From assembly GCF_000220505.1 (NCBI RefSeq), contig NZ_AFPJ01000035.1, positions 1 through 64,000 on the forward strand: DNA of 64,000 nucleotides, written 5' to 3'. The notes under the pieces are model-generated. The model was not told the origin of the DNA. It made no database searches and saw only the letters and a program-made list of their open reading frames with translations. Made by a program: the position numbers and the translations under genes. This document shows, in pieces, positions 54,349 through 62,700 of the stretch. Within the stretch, counting starts at the first letter, position 1, and every line of letters starts with the position of its first letter. This stretch comes from Microbulbifer agarilyticus S89 (GTDB lineage: Bacteria > Pseudomonadota > Gammaproteobacteria > Pseudomonadales > Cellvibrionaceae).

Positions 54349-54514
54349 AAAACACCGTACAGTTTTTGATTCGAATTCGCCGGATTCACCGGTCTAATCA
54401 GGTGGGGAAGATTGCCGGGAAATGGCCAGCAATGCAAGTGCATCCTGCACAGCCACAACATAAGCCTTAAAAATCAATTACTTACAATCGGCAGCATACC
54501 CGAAAGCTCACAAT

Positions 54515-54985
54515 TTATACAGCAAAATCACCGGTCCGACTCGCTAGATAGCCCTGATAGTCAGGTACTTCCCGCGCAAAACTCTGCGACATCAGGGTCG
54601 AGTGAATCATCATATCGGCACTGCTCGCATTACAGGCCACCGGAATGTTCCATACCGCGGCGATACGCAGCAATGCCTTCACATCCGGGTCGTGGGGCAT
54701 GGGCTCAAAGGGGTCCCAGAAGAAAATCAGGATATCCACATCGCCCTGGCAAATCTTTGCCCCCAATTGCTGGTCGCCGCCCATCGGGCCGCTGAACAGC
54801 TTTTCCACCTGCATTCCTGTGGACGACTCAATCTGGGTCCCCGTGGTACCGGTCCCGAGTAACTGATGTTGCTCGAGAATGGCTCGGTGCCGCTGGCACC
54901 ACTTTATAAGCCCCTGCTTGCGATTGTCGTGGGCCACCAGAGCAATGCGCTTTTGTGCGGCGATTGGCTTGTCGATTGTATTCAT
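54515..54985 (-). CDS. mgsA: Methylglyoxal synthase
   Basis: A 156-residue cytosolic enzyme that converts dihydroxyacetone phosphate to methylglyoxal and phosphate, a bypass of lower glycolysis under phosphate limitation. Family motifs are IALVAHDNRKQGLIKW (phosphate-binding Lys/His region), LLGTGTTGTQIES, SGPMGGDQQLGA with the catalytic Asp, and DILIFFWDPFEPMPHDPDVK with the catalytic His and Asp. VWNIPVACNASSADMMI closes the core. ATG 54985 follows AGAAG; a start five codons earlier is less likely. It is separated from exbD by 166 bases on the same strand. Confidence 0.95.
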   Translation of the reverse strand: MNTIDKPIAAQKRIALVAHDNRKQGLIKWCQRHRAILEQHQLLGTGTTGTQIESSTGMQVEKLFSGPMGGDQQLGAKICQGDVDILIFFWDPFEPMPHDPDVKALLRIAAVWNIPVACNASSADMMIHSTLMSQSFAREVPDYQGYLASRTGDFAV

Positions 54986-55371
54986 ATGACTTCTAACCAA
55001 ATTCGGGTCAGTTTTCCTGTGCCAGCGCTTGGCTGCCGTTTCCCCAGCATGGAACTTCTACATGGAACCCCTAAATGGGACTCCTACCTAAATGGGACTC
55101 CTAAAAGGAAACCCAAAAAGGTGATCCGGTAAGGCAACAGGTCGAAATTGTCCATGTGCTGGATTATGCAGAATTCCACGCCCGGCATCTATTCTGCTGA
55201 TTCGCCAGTGCGTATCCTGCGCTCCGGCGGCCAGCTGCACCTTGGCTCCGACGCCCTGCCCAACGCCCTGCCACCTGCACCTTTATGCCCTTCCCCCTTG
55301 CACCGTTAACCCCATGTATAATCCCCGGTCGATGTGCCCGATTGCGGGCAAGTTTTCCTAGAGGAGTATGT
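54986..55371. other. Intergenic region with adjacent 17-bp duplication
   Basis: A 386-base divergent gap between mgsA and the 55372 gene. Positions 55070-55086 and 55087-55103 are identical 17-base units (CCTAAATGGGACTCCTA), with a decayed third copy upstream. A second slippage-like block lies at 55246-55275 (GCCCTGCC/CACCTGCACC). A TATAAT at 55317-55322 lies 50 bases before the 55372 start but has no matching -35 at normal spacing. Confidence 0.5.
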
Positions 55372-55776
55372 ATGAGCGTCGGCGCATGGGAACCAGCCAA
55401 GCAGGCCTCCAATGATCAGTCCCGAGAAAAAATCGACCCCAACCTGCTCAAGCAGATACTGGAAGTTTCACTCGCCGACGGCAACGCCGACTTGGCCGAG
55501 CTTCCAGAGACACTGCGCTCGGCGGGCTGGCTCGCAGGATTGCCAGCAACACAGTGGCTCGAGGAAGCCGCCAACTGGTCACCGGAACAACTGTGGGCCT
55601 TCATCCAGTTTTTCACGCTGGCAGAAACGCACCTCGACTGGCAGGGTGGCGCAGAATCTCCCGTAATTCCGCTGGCGAAATCCCTGCGCCAGCGCAAAGC
55701 CCCCCTTAGCCGCGAGCAACTTTTGTGGATACGCGGCAATACCGACAATCGTTACCTGCCTTACGGCCCCCTTTAA
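55372..55776 (+). CDS. Conserved hypothetical protein
   Basis: A 134-residue soluble protein, largely helical, with many Trp residues (AGWLAG, EEAANWSPEQLWAFIQFF, LDWQGG, LLWIRGNTDNRYLPYGPL). ATG 55372 is preceded by GAGGAG at ideal spacing. The C-terminal NRYLPYGPL looks like a conserved tail. I believe similar short proteins occur in related gammaproteobacteria but cannot name a family. It is followed by a very long palindromic terminator and stands alone. Confidence 0.72.
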   Translation: MSVGAWEPAKQASNDQSREKIDPNLLKQILEVSLADGNADLAELPETLRSAGWLAGLPATQWLEEAANWSPEQLWAFIQFFTLAETHLDWQGGAESPVIPLAKSLRQRKAPLSREQLLWIRGNTDNRYLPYGPL

Positions 55777-55848
55777 ACGATATAACCGTTTGGGCGGCAG
55801 GCAATTCCGAATACCAGAAGCAGCCGGCCGCCCTATTCATATCGTTCA

Positions 55849-55901
55849 CCCAATATAAAGAAGGCGTATCGCTTTGAGCGATACGCCTTCTTTATATTGG
55901 G
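55849..55901. terminator. 25-bp perfect palindromic terminator between convergent genes
   Basis: The left arm 55849-55873 pairs without mismatch with 55877-55901 around a three-base TTG loop. The stem includes GAAGGCGTATCGCT and its complement. It is exceptionally long and perfect and lies between the 55372 gene and the minus-strand gene at 55972, which suggests bidirectional function. There is no pure T-run, only TTCTTTATATT within the arm. Confidence 0.7.
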
Positions 55902-55971
55902 GCTGGCTAGTATTGGGCTGTCTACTATTAGGGCAGCCTCGCCACTGCTACCAATTGCGACCTATACACGT

Positions 55972-56825
55972 TCAATCTTCAAGCCGGAACCATTGCGCAC
56001 GCAGTGAATCAGCTCCCGGTGGTGTTCGGTAGTTACCTGCCAGCTCTCGCCACAGAACCAGGCCCTCACTATCCACAAGCCAGGCGCTGGGCCGCGCCGC
56101 CGCGGACTGCCAAGGTTGCATCAACAGGGGCGCCCCCTGCCGTGCGACAAATAACGGGTAAACCTCGGACGATTCGGCCAGTTGATGCACCTGTAGTTCG
56201 GCCCTCGCCGCTGCTCCCAACTGCGAGAGCGATTTATCCCAGGAAGTCGATGGCTGCGCACTGAATAGCAATATTCCGATGTTTCTCTTTTGCAGCTCAG
56301 GCAGAAGGTGTTGGAAGCTTGCTAACTGACCCCGACTGTCCGCGCAAAAACTCCCCCTCAAAAACACCACGAAGACCCCGTCCAGGGCTCGCTCGCGACA
56401 AATATCCCGGATATGACAGCCTTTCCCTGTTTGCTCCTCTATTTCAGGAAACGGTTCGTTTAGTCCAGGCAGCGCGGGGTGTGCAATCGAACTAAAGTGG
56501 TAGAGATAAAGCAAAACCACAAAGAGATTCGTAATTACCAGGTAAATGGGCAGGCTGAGCTGTCCGTCTGCGAGCAGCGCAAGTGCCAGGCCGAGTAATA
56601 CAGCCAGAAAAGCACTGGTTTCTCGCAGATCTCCGTGAAATTTTTGTGGATACAAATAACGGAACCAAACCCAAATTGGTAACGCCAGTGCATTCAAAAT
56701 CACACCCGCCCAGGCAAGTTTTTGCGAGGCTGTAGTGCTACCGATTAATGAAAAAGAAGCACCGATTCCACATGCCAATAGCCAGCTAAAGGCAAAAAAA
56801 GTAAAAAAACCTTAAATTTATTCAT
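55972..56825 (-). CDS. Membrane protein with thioredoxin/redoxin-like domain; apparent frameshift near the start
   Basis: About 280 residues: an N-terminal hydrophobic signal, further membrane segments (near LAWAGVILNALALPIWVWFR, FLAVLLGLALALLADG and YLVITNLFVVLLYLYHF), then a C-terminal redoxin-like domain. The strand-loop-helix VFVVFLRGSFCADSRGQLAS is the peroxiredoxin/thioredoxin active-site pattern with the first Cys kept and the second replaced by Ser. No good start exists in the main frame: it is closed by a stop at 56812-56814, and only a TTG at 56778 is available, inside a hydrophobic helix. An ATG at 56825 opens another frame, and adding one T in either of two T7 runs (56794-56800, 56803-56809) joins it to give MNKFKVFLLFFAFSWLLACG, a good signal segment. 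It may be a pseudogene, a sequencing error or a slippage switch. Confidence 0.65.
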
Positions 56826-56948
56826 TACAGAGTAAAAACGCCCTTAAAACACTTGCAATCAAGTATATAAATAAGCTGCAATTAGCGCGATGAATTCCAC
56901 TCATCCAAAATAACACCTAAATACTAAATTTAGATACAGGGATATTTT

Positions 56949-57866
56949 ATGGCCGGACGTAAAAAATCCACCGCGCGCGTAAGCGCCGTGGCAAAACTGG
57001 AGGCGGAACTCGCTTCTTTGAAAACCCAGCTGGAAAAGGCGCGTAGTAGCCAAGAAGCTGGCGCAAAGAAAGAAGCCGATAAAGCCGGCAAAGAAGCTGA
57101 CAAAGCTGCCAAAAAAGCACAAGCTGCCGCCGCCAAGGTTAAAGCAGCCCGTGCCAAGAAAAAATCTGCTGCTCAGCAGAAGCAAGTAAAGGCTGCCGTA
57201 GCTGCCGCTGCAACTGCCAAAAAGGCCGCTGTCGCTGCCAAGGCAACCGCTGCTGTGGCAAAAGCAAAGCTGGCCGCCATTGTTGCTGAGAACAAGCTGG
57301 CAACCAAAGTTGCCAAGGCTGTAGCCAAGGAAGAAGCGGCAATCACCAAGAAGCTGGCTGCCGCTGAGAAGAAAGCCGCCGCTGCCGCTGCCAAGAAAGC
57401 CGCCGCTGCTGCCAAGAAGAAGGCCGCTGCAGACAAGAAGAAAGCTGCTGCTGCTGCCAAGAAAGCTGCCGCTGCCGCCAAGAAGAAGGCTGCCGCAGAC
57501 AAGAAGAAAGCCGCTGCCGCTGCGAAGAAAAAGGCCGCTGCTGAGAAGAAGAAAGCTGCTGCTGCCAAGAAGAAGGCCGCTGCTGCCGCCAAGAAGAAGG
57601 CCGCTGCTGAGAAGAAGAAGGCTGCTGCCGCCAAGAAGAAAGCTACCGCTGCTGCCAAGAAAGCTACCGCTAAAGCAAAAGCCAAAACCAAGGCTACCGC
57701 TAAGAAGAAGCCAGGTCGTCCGGCCAAAAAAGCAGCCAAGAAGACTGCTGCCAAGAAGCCAGGCCGCCCAGCCAAGAAAGCAGCAGCCAAGAAAGCAGCA
57801 GCCAAGAAAACTGCCGCCAAAAAGGCTCCCGCTCGCCGCGGTCGTCCGCCGAAAGCCAAGTCCTAA
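56949..57866 (+). CDS. algP: AlgP/histone H1-like Lys/Ala-rich DNA-binding protein
   Basis: A 305-residue protein. The N-terminal ~50 residues form a helix (VAKLEAELASLKTQLEKARS) of coiled-coil type. From about residue 45 on it is almost entirely Lys and Ala, with AAAKK/KKAAAADKKK-type units. The end contains three AT-hook-like cores, KKPGRPAKK twice and RRGRPPK once. This is the layout of AlgP/AlgR3 and similar histone H1-like bacterial proteins, which bind DNA without strong sequence preference and affect nucleoid structure or, in Pseudomonas, alginate gene expression. ATG 56949 is preceded by AGGGA. The repeats make it prone to length variation. The symbol is by resemblance of composition, not by alignment. 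Confidence 0.82.
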   Translation: MAGRKKSTARVSAVAKLEAELASLKTQLEKARSSQEAGAKKEADKAGKEADKAAKKAQAAAAKVKAARAKKKSAAQQKQVKAAVAAAATAKKAAVAAKATAAVAKAKLAAIVAENKLATKVAKAVAKEEAAITKKLAAAEKKAAAAAAKKAAAAAKKKAAADKKKAAAAAKKAAAAAKKKAAADKKKAAAAAKKKAAAEKKKAAAAKKKAAAAAKKKAAAEKKKAAAAKKKATAAAKKATAKAKAKTKATAKKKPGRPAKKAAKKTAAKKPGRPAKKAAAKKAAAKKTAAKKAPARRGRPPKAKS

Positions 57867-57871
57867 TCGAC

Positions 57872-57931
57872 ACTTTCTGGCAGACATAAAAAAACCCGGC
57901 CCGCCGGGTTTTTTTATGTCTGCCAGAAAGT
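57872..57931. terminator. 29-bp perfect palindromic terminator
   Basis: Arms 57872-57900 and 57903-57931 are perfectly complementary, with a two-base CC centre. The core CCCGGC/GCCGGG is flanked by A7/T7, giving an intrinsic terminator on both strands, and the stem continues for 16 more base pairs outward. It serves the AlgP-like gene and, on the minus strand, the RND efflux genes. Confidence 0.9.
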
Positions 57932-57989
57932 TATCGGTGGCGGGCACTCAGGCGTGCCACCACCACAAAGCTCCACCAGCAGCCTTGCA

Positions 57990-60900
57990 TCAGCTGCGCA
58001 AGCCACGCTTGGCCAAGAGACCCACAGGCAGCACCGCCTTTATCACATCGCGTAATGCTGAAGGCAGCGCCAACATCACCGGCGTCACGATCAGGGTGAG
58101 CAAGGTAGAGAAGCTCAGCCCATACACGATGGCGCTGGCCAGCTTCACCCAGAAGGACGCGATTACGCCGTTGACAACAATATCGCGGCCAAGCATATCC
58201 ACACTCACCCCGAGGGCCAGGGGCAACAACCCGAGAATCGTGGTCGCGGTAGTGAGGAATACCGGACGCAGGCGCTGTGCGGCAGCCTTGACCGCCGCCT
58301 CACCGGCACTCAGCTCCGGATCGGCCTTGCGCACATAGTTGTAGGTGTCAATCAATACGATATTGTTGTTCACCACAATACCCGCCAGCGCCACAATCCC
58401 CACGCCCGTCATGATGACACTGAAAGTCGACTGGGTGAGCGTCAGCCCCAGCATCACGCCGGCAGTGGACATAATCACCGACGAGAGAATCAGCGCAGAC
58501 TGATAGAAGCTATTGAACTGGGTCACCAGCAAGATAAACATCAGGAACAGGGACAGGGAGAAAGCAACCTGCAGAAACACTAGTGACTCACTCTGCTCCT
58601 CATCCGCGCCGCGATAGAGCAGTTCCACATTGCCATCGAGCGGATGCTGTTCCAGCCACTGGCGAATCTCGCGCACCTTATCATCTGCCAAGACACCGTC
58701 CTGCACATCCGCTTTCACCTGCATACGAGTAATGCCATCGATACGCTCGATTTTATCTACCTTGGGACCCGCCACGGTGGATACGAAACTGCTGACCGGT
58801 ACCGCACCTCCCGGTGTGTTTACCTTGAGTTCGTCCAGCGCGGTAATGCCGCGAGCGTAATCCGGGTAGCGGATGCGGATATCCACTTCCTCATCGGAAT
58901 CATCCGGGCGGTATTGCGCCATCAATACACCATTGGTTACCAGCTGTACCGCGCGGCCAACACCGGTGAGATCCGCTCCATACATCGCTGCCTTGGCACG
59001 ATCGACCTTCACTTCCCATTCAATACCGGGCAGCGGAGCGGTATTTACGATGTCCCGTAGCCCATCGAACTCATTCTCCAGAGCACGATGTAGCCGCCAG
59101 GTTTCCGTCAATAGACTGTCGTAATCACGACTGCGCAACTCAAGCACAATCGCCTTACCTACCGGAGGGCCGCCTTCAAACGCCTTGGCGCTGGTTTTGA
59201 TACCGGCAAATCCTGCGGTGCGCTGACGAATATCGGCAAAGATATCGCGACTTTTGCGCTCGCGCAGATCTGTCGGCTGCAGCTCTACCAGCAGGTTGGC
59301 AATCTGGTCGGGTGCCTTATCCTGATTACCAGAAATACCACTTGAGCCAATCGCAGTGTATACAACCCGAACTTCGGGTACTTGCATGACCGCCGCTTCC
59401 ACTTGGGTAACCAGCGCACGTTTTTCCTCCAGGGAAAGGTTACCCTGCGCCCGCACCTCGACATTGCCGTACTGCTCCTCGGTTTCAGTGAAAAACTCCA
59501 CGCCGGGATTAAATGTCACAAAGGCGAAAAAGATCCCCACAAGCACGGCGACGGTGCCGCCGAAGGATGCCAATGGATGACGCACGACCGGCGTCAGCAC
59601 GCGGGCATAAAAGCCGGTAACACCCCCCAGGTCGGCCGCATTGCCATGCTCCAGCTGCTTAAGGTCACGCTGGGTGGCAGGATCCATATTGCCCTTGCCA
59701 AACACGGAGCCCAAAACCGGCGCGAAGAACAATGCATATACCAGTGATCCCGCCAGCACGGCAAAAACCGTTACCGGAAGGTAGCGCATAAAGTCACCGA
59801 CCACGCCCGGCCAGAAAATAATCGGCAAAAACGCGGCGAGGGTTGTGCCCGTTGAGGCCACCACCGGCCAGAACATTCGGCGCACAGCAATAGAATAGGC
59901 CGCACGCGCAGACAACCCTTCGGCCATCTTGCGGTCAGCAAATTCGGTAATCACGATTGAGCCATCGATCAGCATGCCGAGGGCCAGCAACATGCCGAAC
60001 ATGACCATGAAATTAAATGAATAGCCGAGCGACCAAGCGATAATAGAACCAAACAACAACGAGAAAGGAATCCCCAGCCCCACTAATAACCCAGAGCGAA
60101 ACCCGAGCGCAGACACCACAATAATCATCACTAGCAACATGGCGGTGAGGATATTACCCTCCATTTCGCTCACCATATCCCGCGCCCAGTTGGACTGATC
60201 AAAGACGAAGTCAACCGTTACCCCGCGCGGCAGGAATTCCCGTTCCGCATTCACCACTGCGCGCACCTTATCTGCCAGGTCTACCGAGCTGGCGCCGGTG
60301 CGCTTTTCCACATTAATCGACAGTCCCGGCTGCCCGTTCACACTGGTATAACTAACAGCGTCTTTAAACGTCCGCCGGATATCGGTGACCTGCCCAAGGG
60401 TCACCACCCCATCATCCGACTGCTTGAGCGGGATCTGGTAGACGTCGCTGGCAGACTCAATCAGCCCCGGCACTTTGACCGAGAAGCGGCCCTTGCTGAC
60501 ATCCATCTCACCGGCGGGAATCAGCAAGTTATTCCCCAGCACCGCATTAATCAGTTCACCGCTGGTAATCTGATAATGCTCGAGCCGCACCGGGTCGATG
60601 ATCGCCTCAACAACTTCCTCGCGGTTGCCGTTGATATCGGCCCCCAGAACTTCAGCGACATTCTCAATTTTGCGCTTCAGCAGTTGCGCACTGCGCAGCA
60701 GTTCGCGCTCACTGGCACCTTCACTAGCAAGGGTAACGACTATTGTCGGGAATGGCTGTGCCGAAGCTTCCTCCACTACCGGCTCATCCGCATCCCGCGG
60801 CAATTCGGCCTTGGCGCGATCAACCGCGTTGCGCACATCATCTACCGCAAGATCGATATCCAGCGCGGAGTCAAATTCGATGACCAGGTAGACCAGCGAT

Positions 60901-61157
60901 TCACGCGCGGTGGCCATAACATCTTGCACACCTTCGAGAGAGCGAATTTCCTGCTCCAACGGACGAATCAGCAGGCGTACCCCATCCTCCGGCGAAATTC
61001 CCTCATGCCGAACCTGCACGATGACGATGGGCGGGTTCACCTCGGGGCTGGATTCCACCGTCATGGCACCGCGTGCAGCGATCCCCATAATCACAATAAG
61101 CAGCATCAGGCTGATGCTACTGCGGAAACGATTAACCGCCCCGTCCAACAGTTTCAT
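57990..61157 (-). CDS. RND-family efflux permease
   Basis: A 1055-residue inner-membrane transporter with the two-fold repeat of the AcrB/RND family: about twelve membrane helices and two large periplasmic domains (about 40-335 and 560-870). The helix-4 segment LALGMLIDGSIVITEFADR carries a single Asp where AcrB has Asp407-Asp408, so the proton relay resembles the single-Asp arrangement known from CusA-type pumps. The motifs PPIVIVQVRHEGISPEDGVRL and, in helix 10-11, GIVALAGIVVNNNIVLIDTYN fit a hydrophobe/amphiphile or unassigned RND branch. The start overlaps the stop of the membrane-fusion gene upstream by one base, so the two are coupled. No outer-membrane TolC-type gene is present; an unlinked one would be needed. 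Confidence 0.92.
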   Translation of the reverse strand: MKLLDGAVNRFRSSISLMLLIVIMGIAARGAMTVESSPEVNPPIVIVQVRHEGISPEDGVRLLIRPLEQEIRSLEGVQDVMATARESLVYLVIEFDSALDIDLAVDDVRNAVDRAKAELPRDADEPVVEEASAQPFPTIVVTLASEGASERELLRSAQLLKRKIENVAEVLGADINGNREEVVEAIIDPVRLEHYQITSGELINAVLGNNLLIPAGEMDVSKGRFSVKVPGLIESASDVYQIPLKQSDDGVVTLGQVTDIRRTFKDAVSYTSVNGQPGLSINVEKRTGASSVDLADKVRAVVNAEREFLPRGVTVDFVFDQSNWARDMVSEMEGNILTAMLLVMIIVVSALGFRSGLLVGLGIPFSLLFGSIIAWSLGYSFNFMVMFGMLLALGMLIDGSIVITEFADRKMAEGLSARAAYSIAVRRMFWPVVASTGTTLAAFLPIIFWPGVVGDFMRYLPVTVFAVLAGSLVYALFFAPVLGSVFGKGNMDPATQRDLKQLEHGNAADLGGVTGFYARVLTPVVRHPLASFGGTVAVLVGIFFAFVTFNPGVEFFTETEEQYGNVEVRAQGNLSLEEKRALVTQVEAAVMQVPEVRVVYTAIGSSGISGNQDKAPDQIANLLVELQPTDLRERKSRDIFADIRQRTAGFAGIKTSAKAFEGGPPVGKAIVLELRSRDYDSLLTETWRLHRALENEFDGLRDIVNTAPLPGIEWEVKVDRAKAAMYGADLTGVGRAVQLVTNGVLMAQYRPDDSDEEVDIRIRYPDYARGITALDELKVNTPGGAVPVSSFVSTVAGPKVDKIERIDGITRMQVKADVQDGVLADDKVREIRQWLEQHPLDGNVELLYRGADEEQSESLVFLQVAFSLSLFLMFILLVTQFNSFYQSALILSSVIMSTAGVMLGLTLTQSTFSVIMTGVGIVALAGIVVNNNIVLIDTYNYVRKADPELSAGEAAVKAAAQRLRPVFLTTATTILGLLPLALGVSVDMLGRDIVVNGVIASFWVKLASAIVYGLSFSTLLTLIVTPVMLALPSALRDVIKAVLPVGLLAKRGLRS

Positions 61158-62356
61158 TACAGCGACTCCCCGGAAGCCTGCGCGGCCTGCTCTGCGGGTG
61201 CCGCTGTGCCACCTTCAGGGGCAACAGCGGAAATTGGTGCGGGCAAGTCACCGGCGCTCTGTTCGAGCTCTACATCAACCCGCTCACCGACGCTGACATA
61301 TTCCTGCCCCACGGTGACCAACAGAGTGCGCGGTGCCAGCCCGGTGATCCAAACACCGTCACTCTCATCGCTGACCAGCTGGACATTGCGTAGTTCAACC
61401 CGGTGGTCCGGGTCGAGCACCTTCACCGCCAGCATGCCCGCGTCATCCAGGGTTAACAGGGAGGAATTGATCCTGTGGGCCATCACTTCGCCGGTCGGCA
61501 GCGCCAAGCGCGCACTGATGCCGCTGCGCAGTGCCCCATCGTCATTCGCCACCGCGACTTCTACGCGGTACGCACGGGTCACGGCATGCGCCTGCTGGCT
61601 CACGTAGCGCAGGCGGCCATTGAGAATCTGGCCACCCTGCATTTGTGCGTTGGCCGGCGCGCCGAGCTGCAGACTGCCTACCTTGGTTTCAGAAACTTCT
61701 CCCACGATCAACATGGGAGTCAGGTCGAGAATGGTTGCACACTCCTCGCCGCGGCGAACAAAATCCCCCAGCTCCACCGCGCGACTGTTCACGACACCGT
61801 CAAAGGGCGCACGAATCTTCAGACTTTGCACATCCAGCTGTGCCCGTTTCAGGTCCGCACGGGCATTGGCCAGGGCAACTTCCTGCTGGGCCATTTGCGT
61901 GCCGGACTGCAGGCCCCGCCCCTTGAGCTTTTGAGCACCCGCATAATCCAGTTCTGCCTTCTTCAAGGCAGCGCGCGCGCGCGCCAGCTTCTCCGGACGA
62001 TCTTCTGCGGCAATCTCACAGATCACATCGCCACTGGCGACATACTGCCCCTCGTCCACCGGAAGCCCCGCTACCACGCCATCGAGCTCGGCTCTCAGCT
62101 GCACACTCCGGTTGGCCTCGCTACGGCTATTGACCACCACGCGCGTGGTGTACGGCTGCGCCTCAATGTAACGCCCGCTGACTTTCACAAGCTCCGCCGG
62201 TACCGCAGACGCACTCTTTGCCACCTCCGCTTCAAGTAGCGCCTGCTTCTCGTCCTTGAACAAGATGCCACTTAACAGCCATAGCGCAGCCAGGCCACCC
62301 ACGATGGTTGCCATGCGATAGTTACGTTGCCGCCAAAAGCCCAACAGAAAGTTCAT
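61157..62356 (-). CDS. RND efflux membrane-fusion (periplasmic adaptor) protein
   Basis: A 399-residue adaptor that links the RND permease to an outer-membrane channel. An N-terminal membrane anchor (about residues 15-33) is followed by the lipoyl/barrel-sandwich halves (SVQLRAELDGVVAGLPVDEG near 83-102 and LKIRAPFDGVVNSRAVELGD near 178-197). A helical hairpin lies between them (ARARAALKKAELDYAGAQKL to ANARADLKRAQLDVQS), then a beta-barrel domain, and a Glu/Pro/Ala-rich C-terminal tail of about 30 residues. ATG 62356 follows AGGAAT. It is the first gene of a two-gene operon with the permease. Confidence 0.93.
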   Translation of the reverse strand: MNFLLGFWRQRNYRMATIVGGLAALWLLSGILFKDEKQALLEAEVAKSASAVPAELVKVSGRYIEAQPYTTRVVVNSRSEANRSVQLRAELDGVVAGLPVDEGQYVASGDVICEIAAEDRPEKLARARAALKKAELDYAGAQKLKGRGLQSGTQMAQQEVALANARADLKRAQLDVQSLKIRAPFDGVVNSRAVELGDFVRRGEECATILDLTPMLIVGEVSETKVGSLQLGAPANAQMQGGQILNGRLRYVSQQAHAVTRAYRVEVAVANDDGALRSGISARLALPTGEVMAHRINSSLLTLDDAGMLAVKVLDPDHRVELRNVQLVSDESDGVWITGLAPRTLLVTVGQEYVSVGERVDVELEQSAGDLPAPISAVAPEGGTAAPAEQAAQASGESL

Positions 62357-62700
62357 AACTGCATTCCTGTCTGCAAGTTAAATTTGATAGGAGATTTTAT
62401 GCACAATTCTTGATCGAAACAGCGCCCAAAACTGTCGTATTACGAAATCCGCAGGAGATTTTAGAGGGGCGAGCAGCCTGCTGTACCTGAGATTGATCAA
62501 CTCCGGGGTACTTTTTAGGCCTAACCAGACCTAACCAGGCCTAATCGAGCTAATCAGGTTTCGACATGGCCTGTGAGACGGCCACGTGCGGTCCCACGCA
62601 CTCAATCCGCAATGGATCCACACAGGATCCGCAACGGACATTGTACGCGGGAAATAGAGAAAGGGTTCACCCTGTCTTTATGGACAGGGGGAGGGAATGG
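62357..62700. other. Intergenic region with 10-bp tandem repeat
   Basis: A 344-base gap between two minus-strand genes. Positions 62518-62557 contain four tandem copies of a 10-base unit (GGCCTAACCA, GACCTAACCA, GGCCTAATCG, AGCTAATCAG). An 11-base direct repeat AGGAGATTTTA occurs near 62391 and 62452, upstream of the efflux operon, and could be a regulator-binding or promoter element. No credible gene seen. Confidence 0.5.

Noticed and set aside
55317-55322. TATAAT hexamer upstream of the 55372 gene
   Set aside because: The only TTGCAC-like -35 candidate lies 13 bases away, too close for a sigma-70 promoter.
57173-57859. 228-codon hydrophobic minus-strand open frame opposite the AlgP-like gene
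   Set aside because: Complement of Lys/Ala codons gives Phe/Ala/Leu; a composition artefact.
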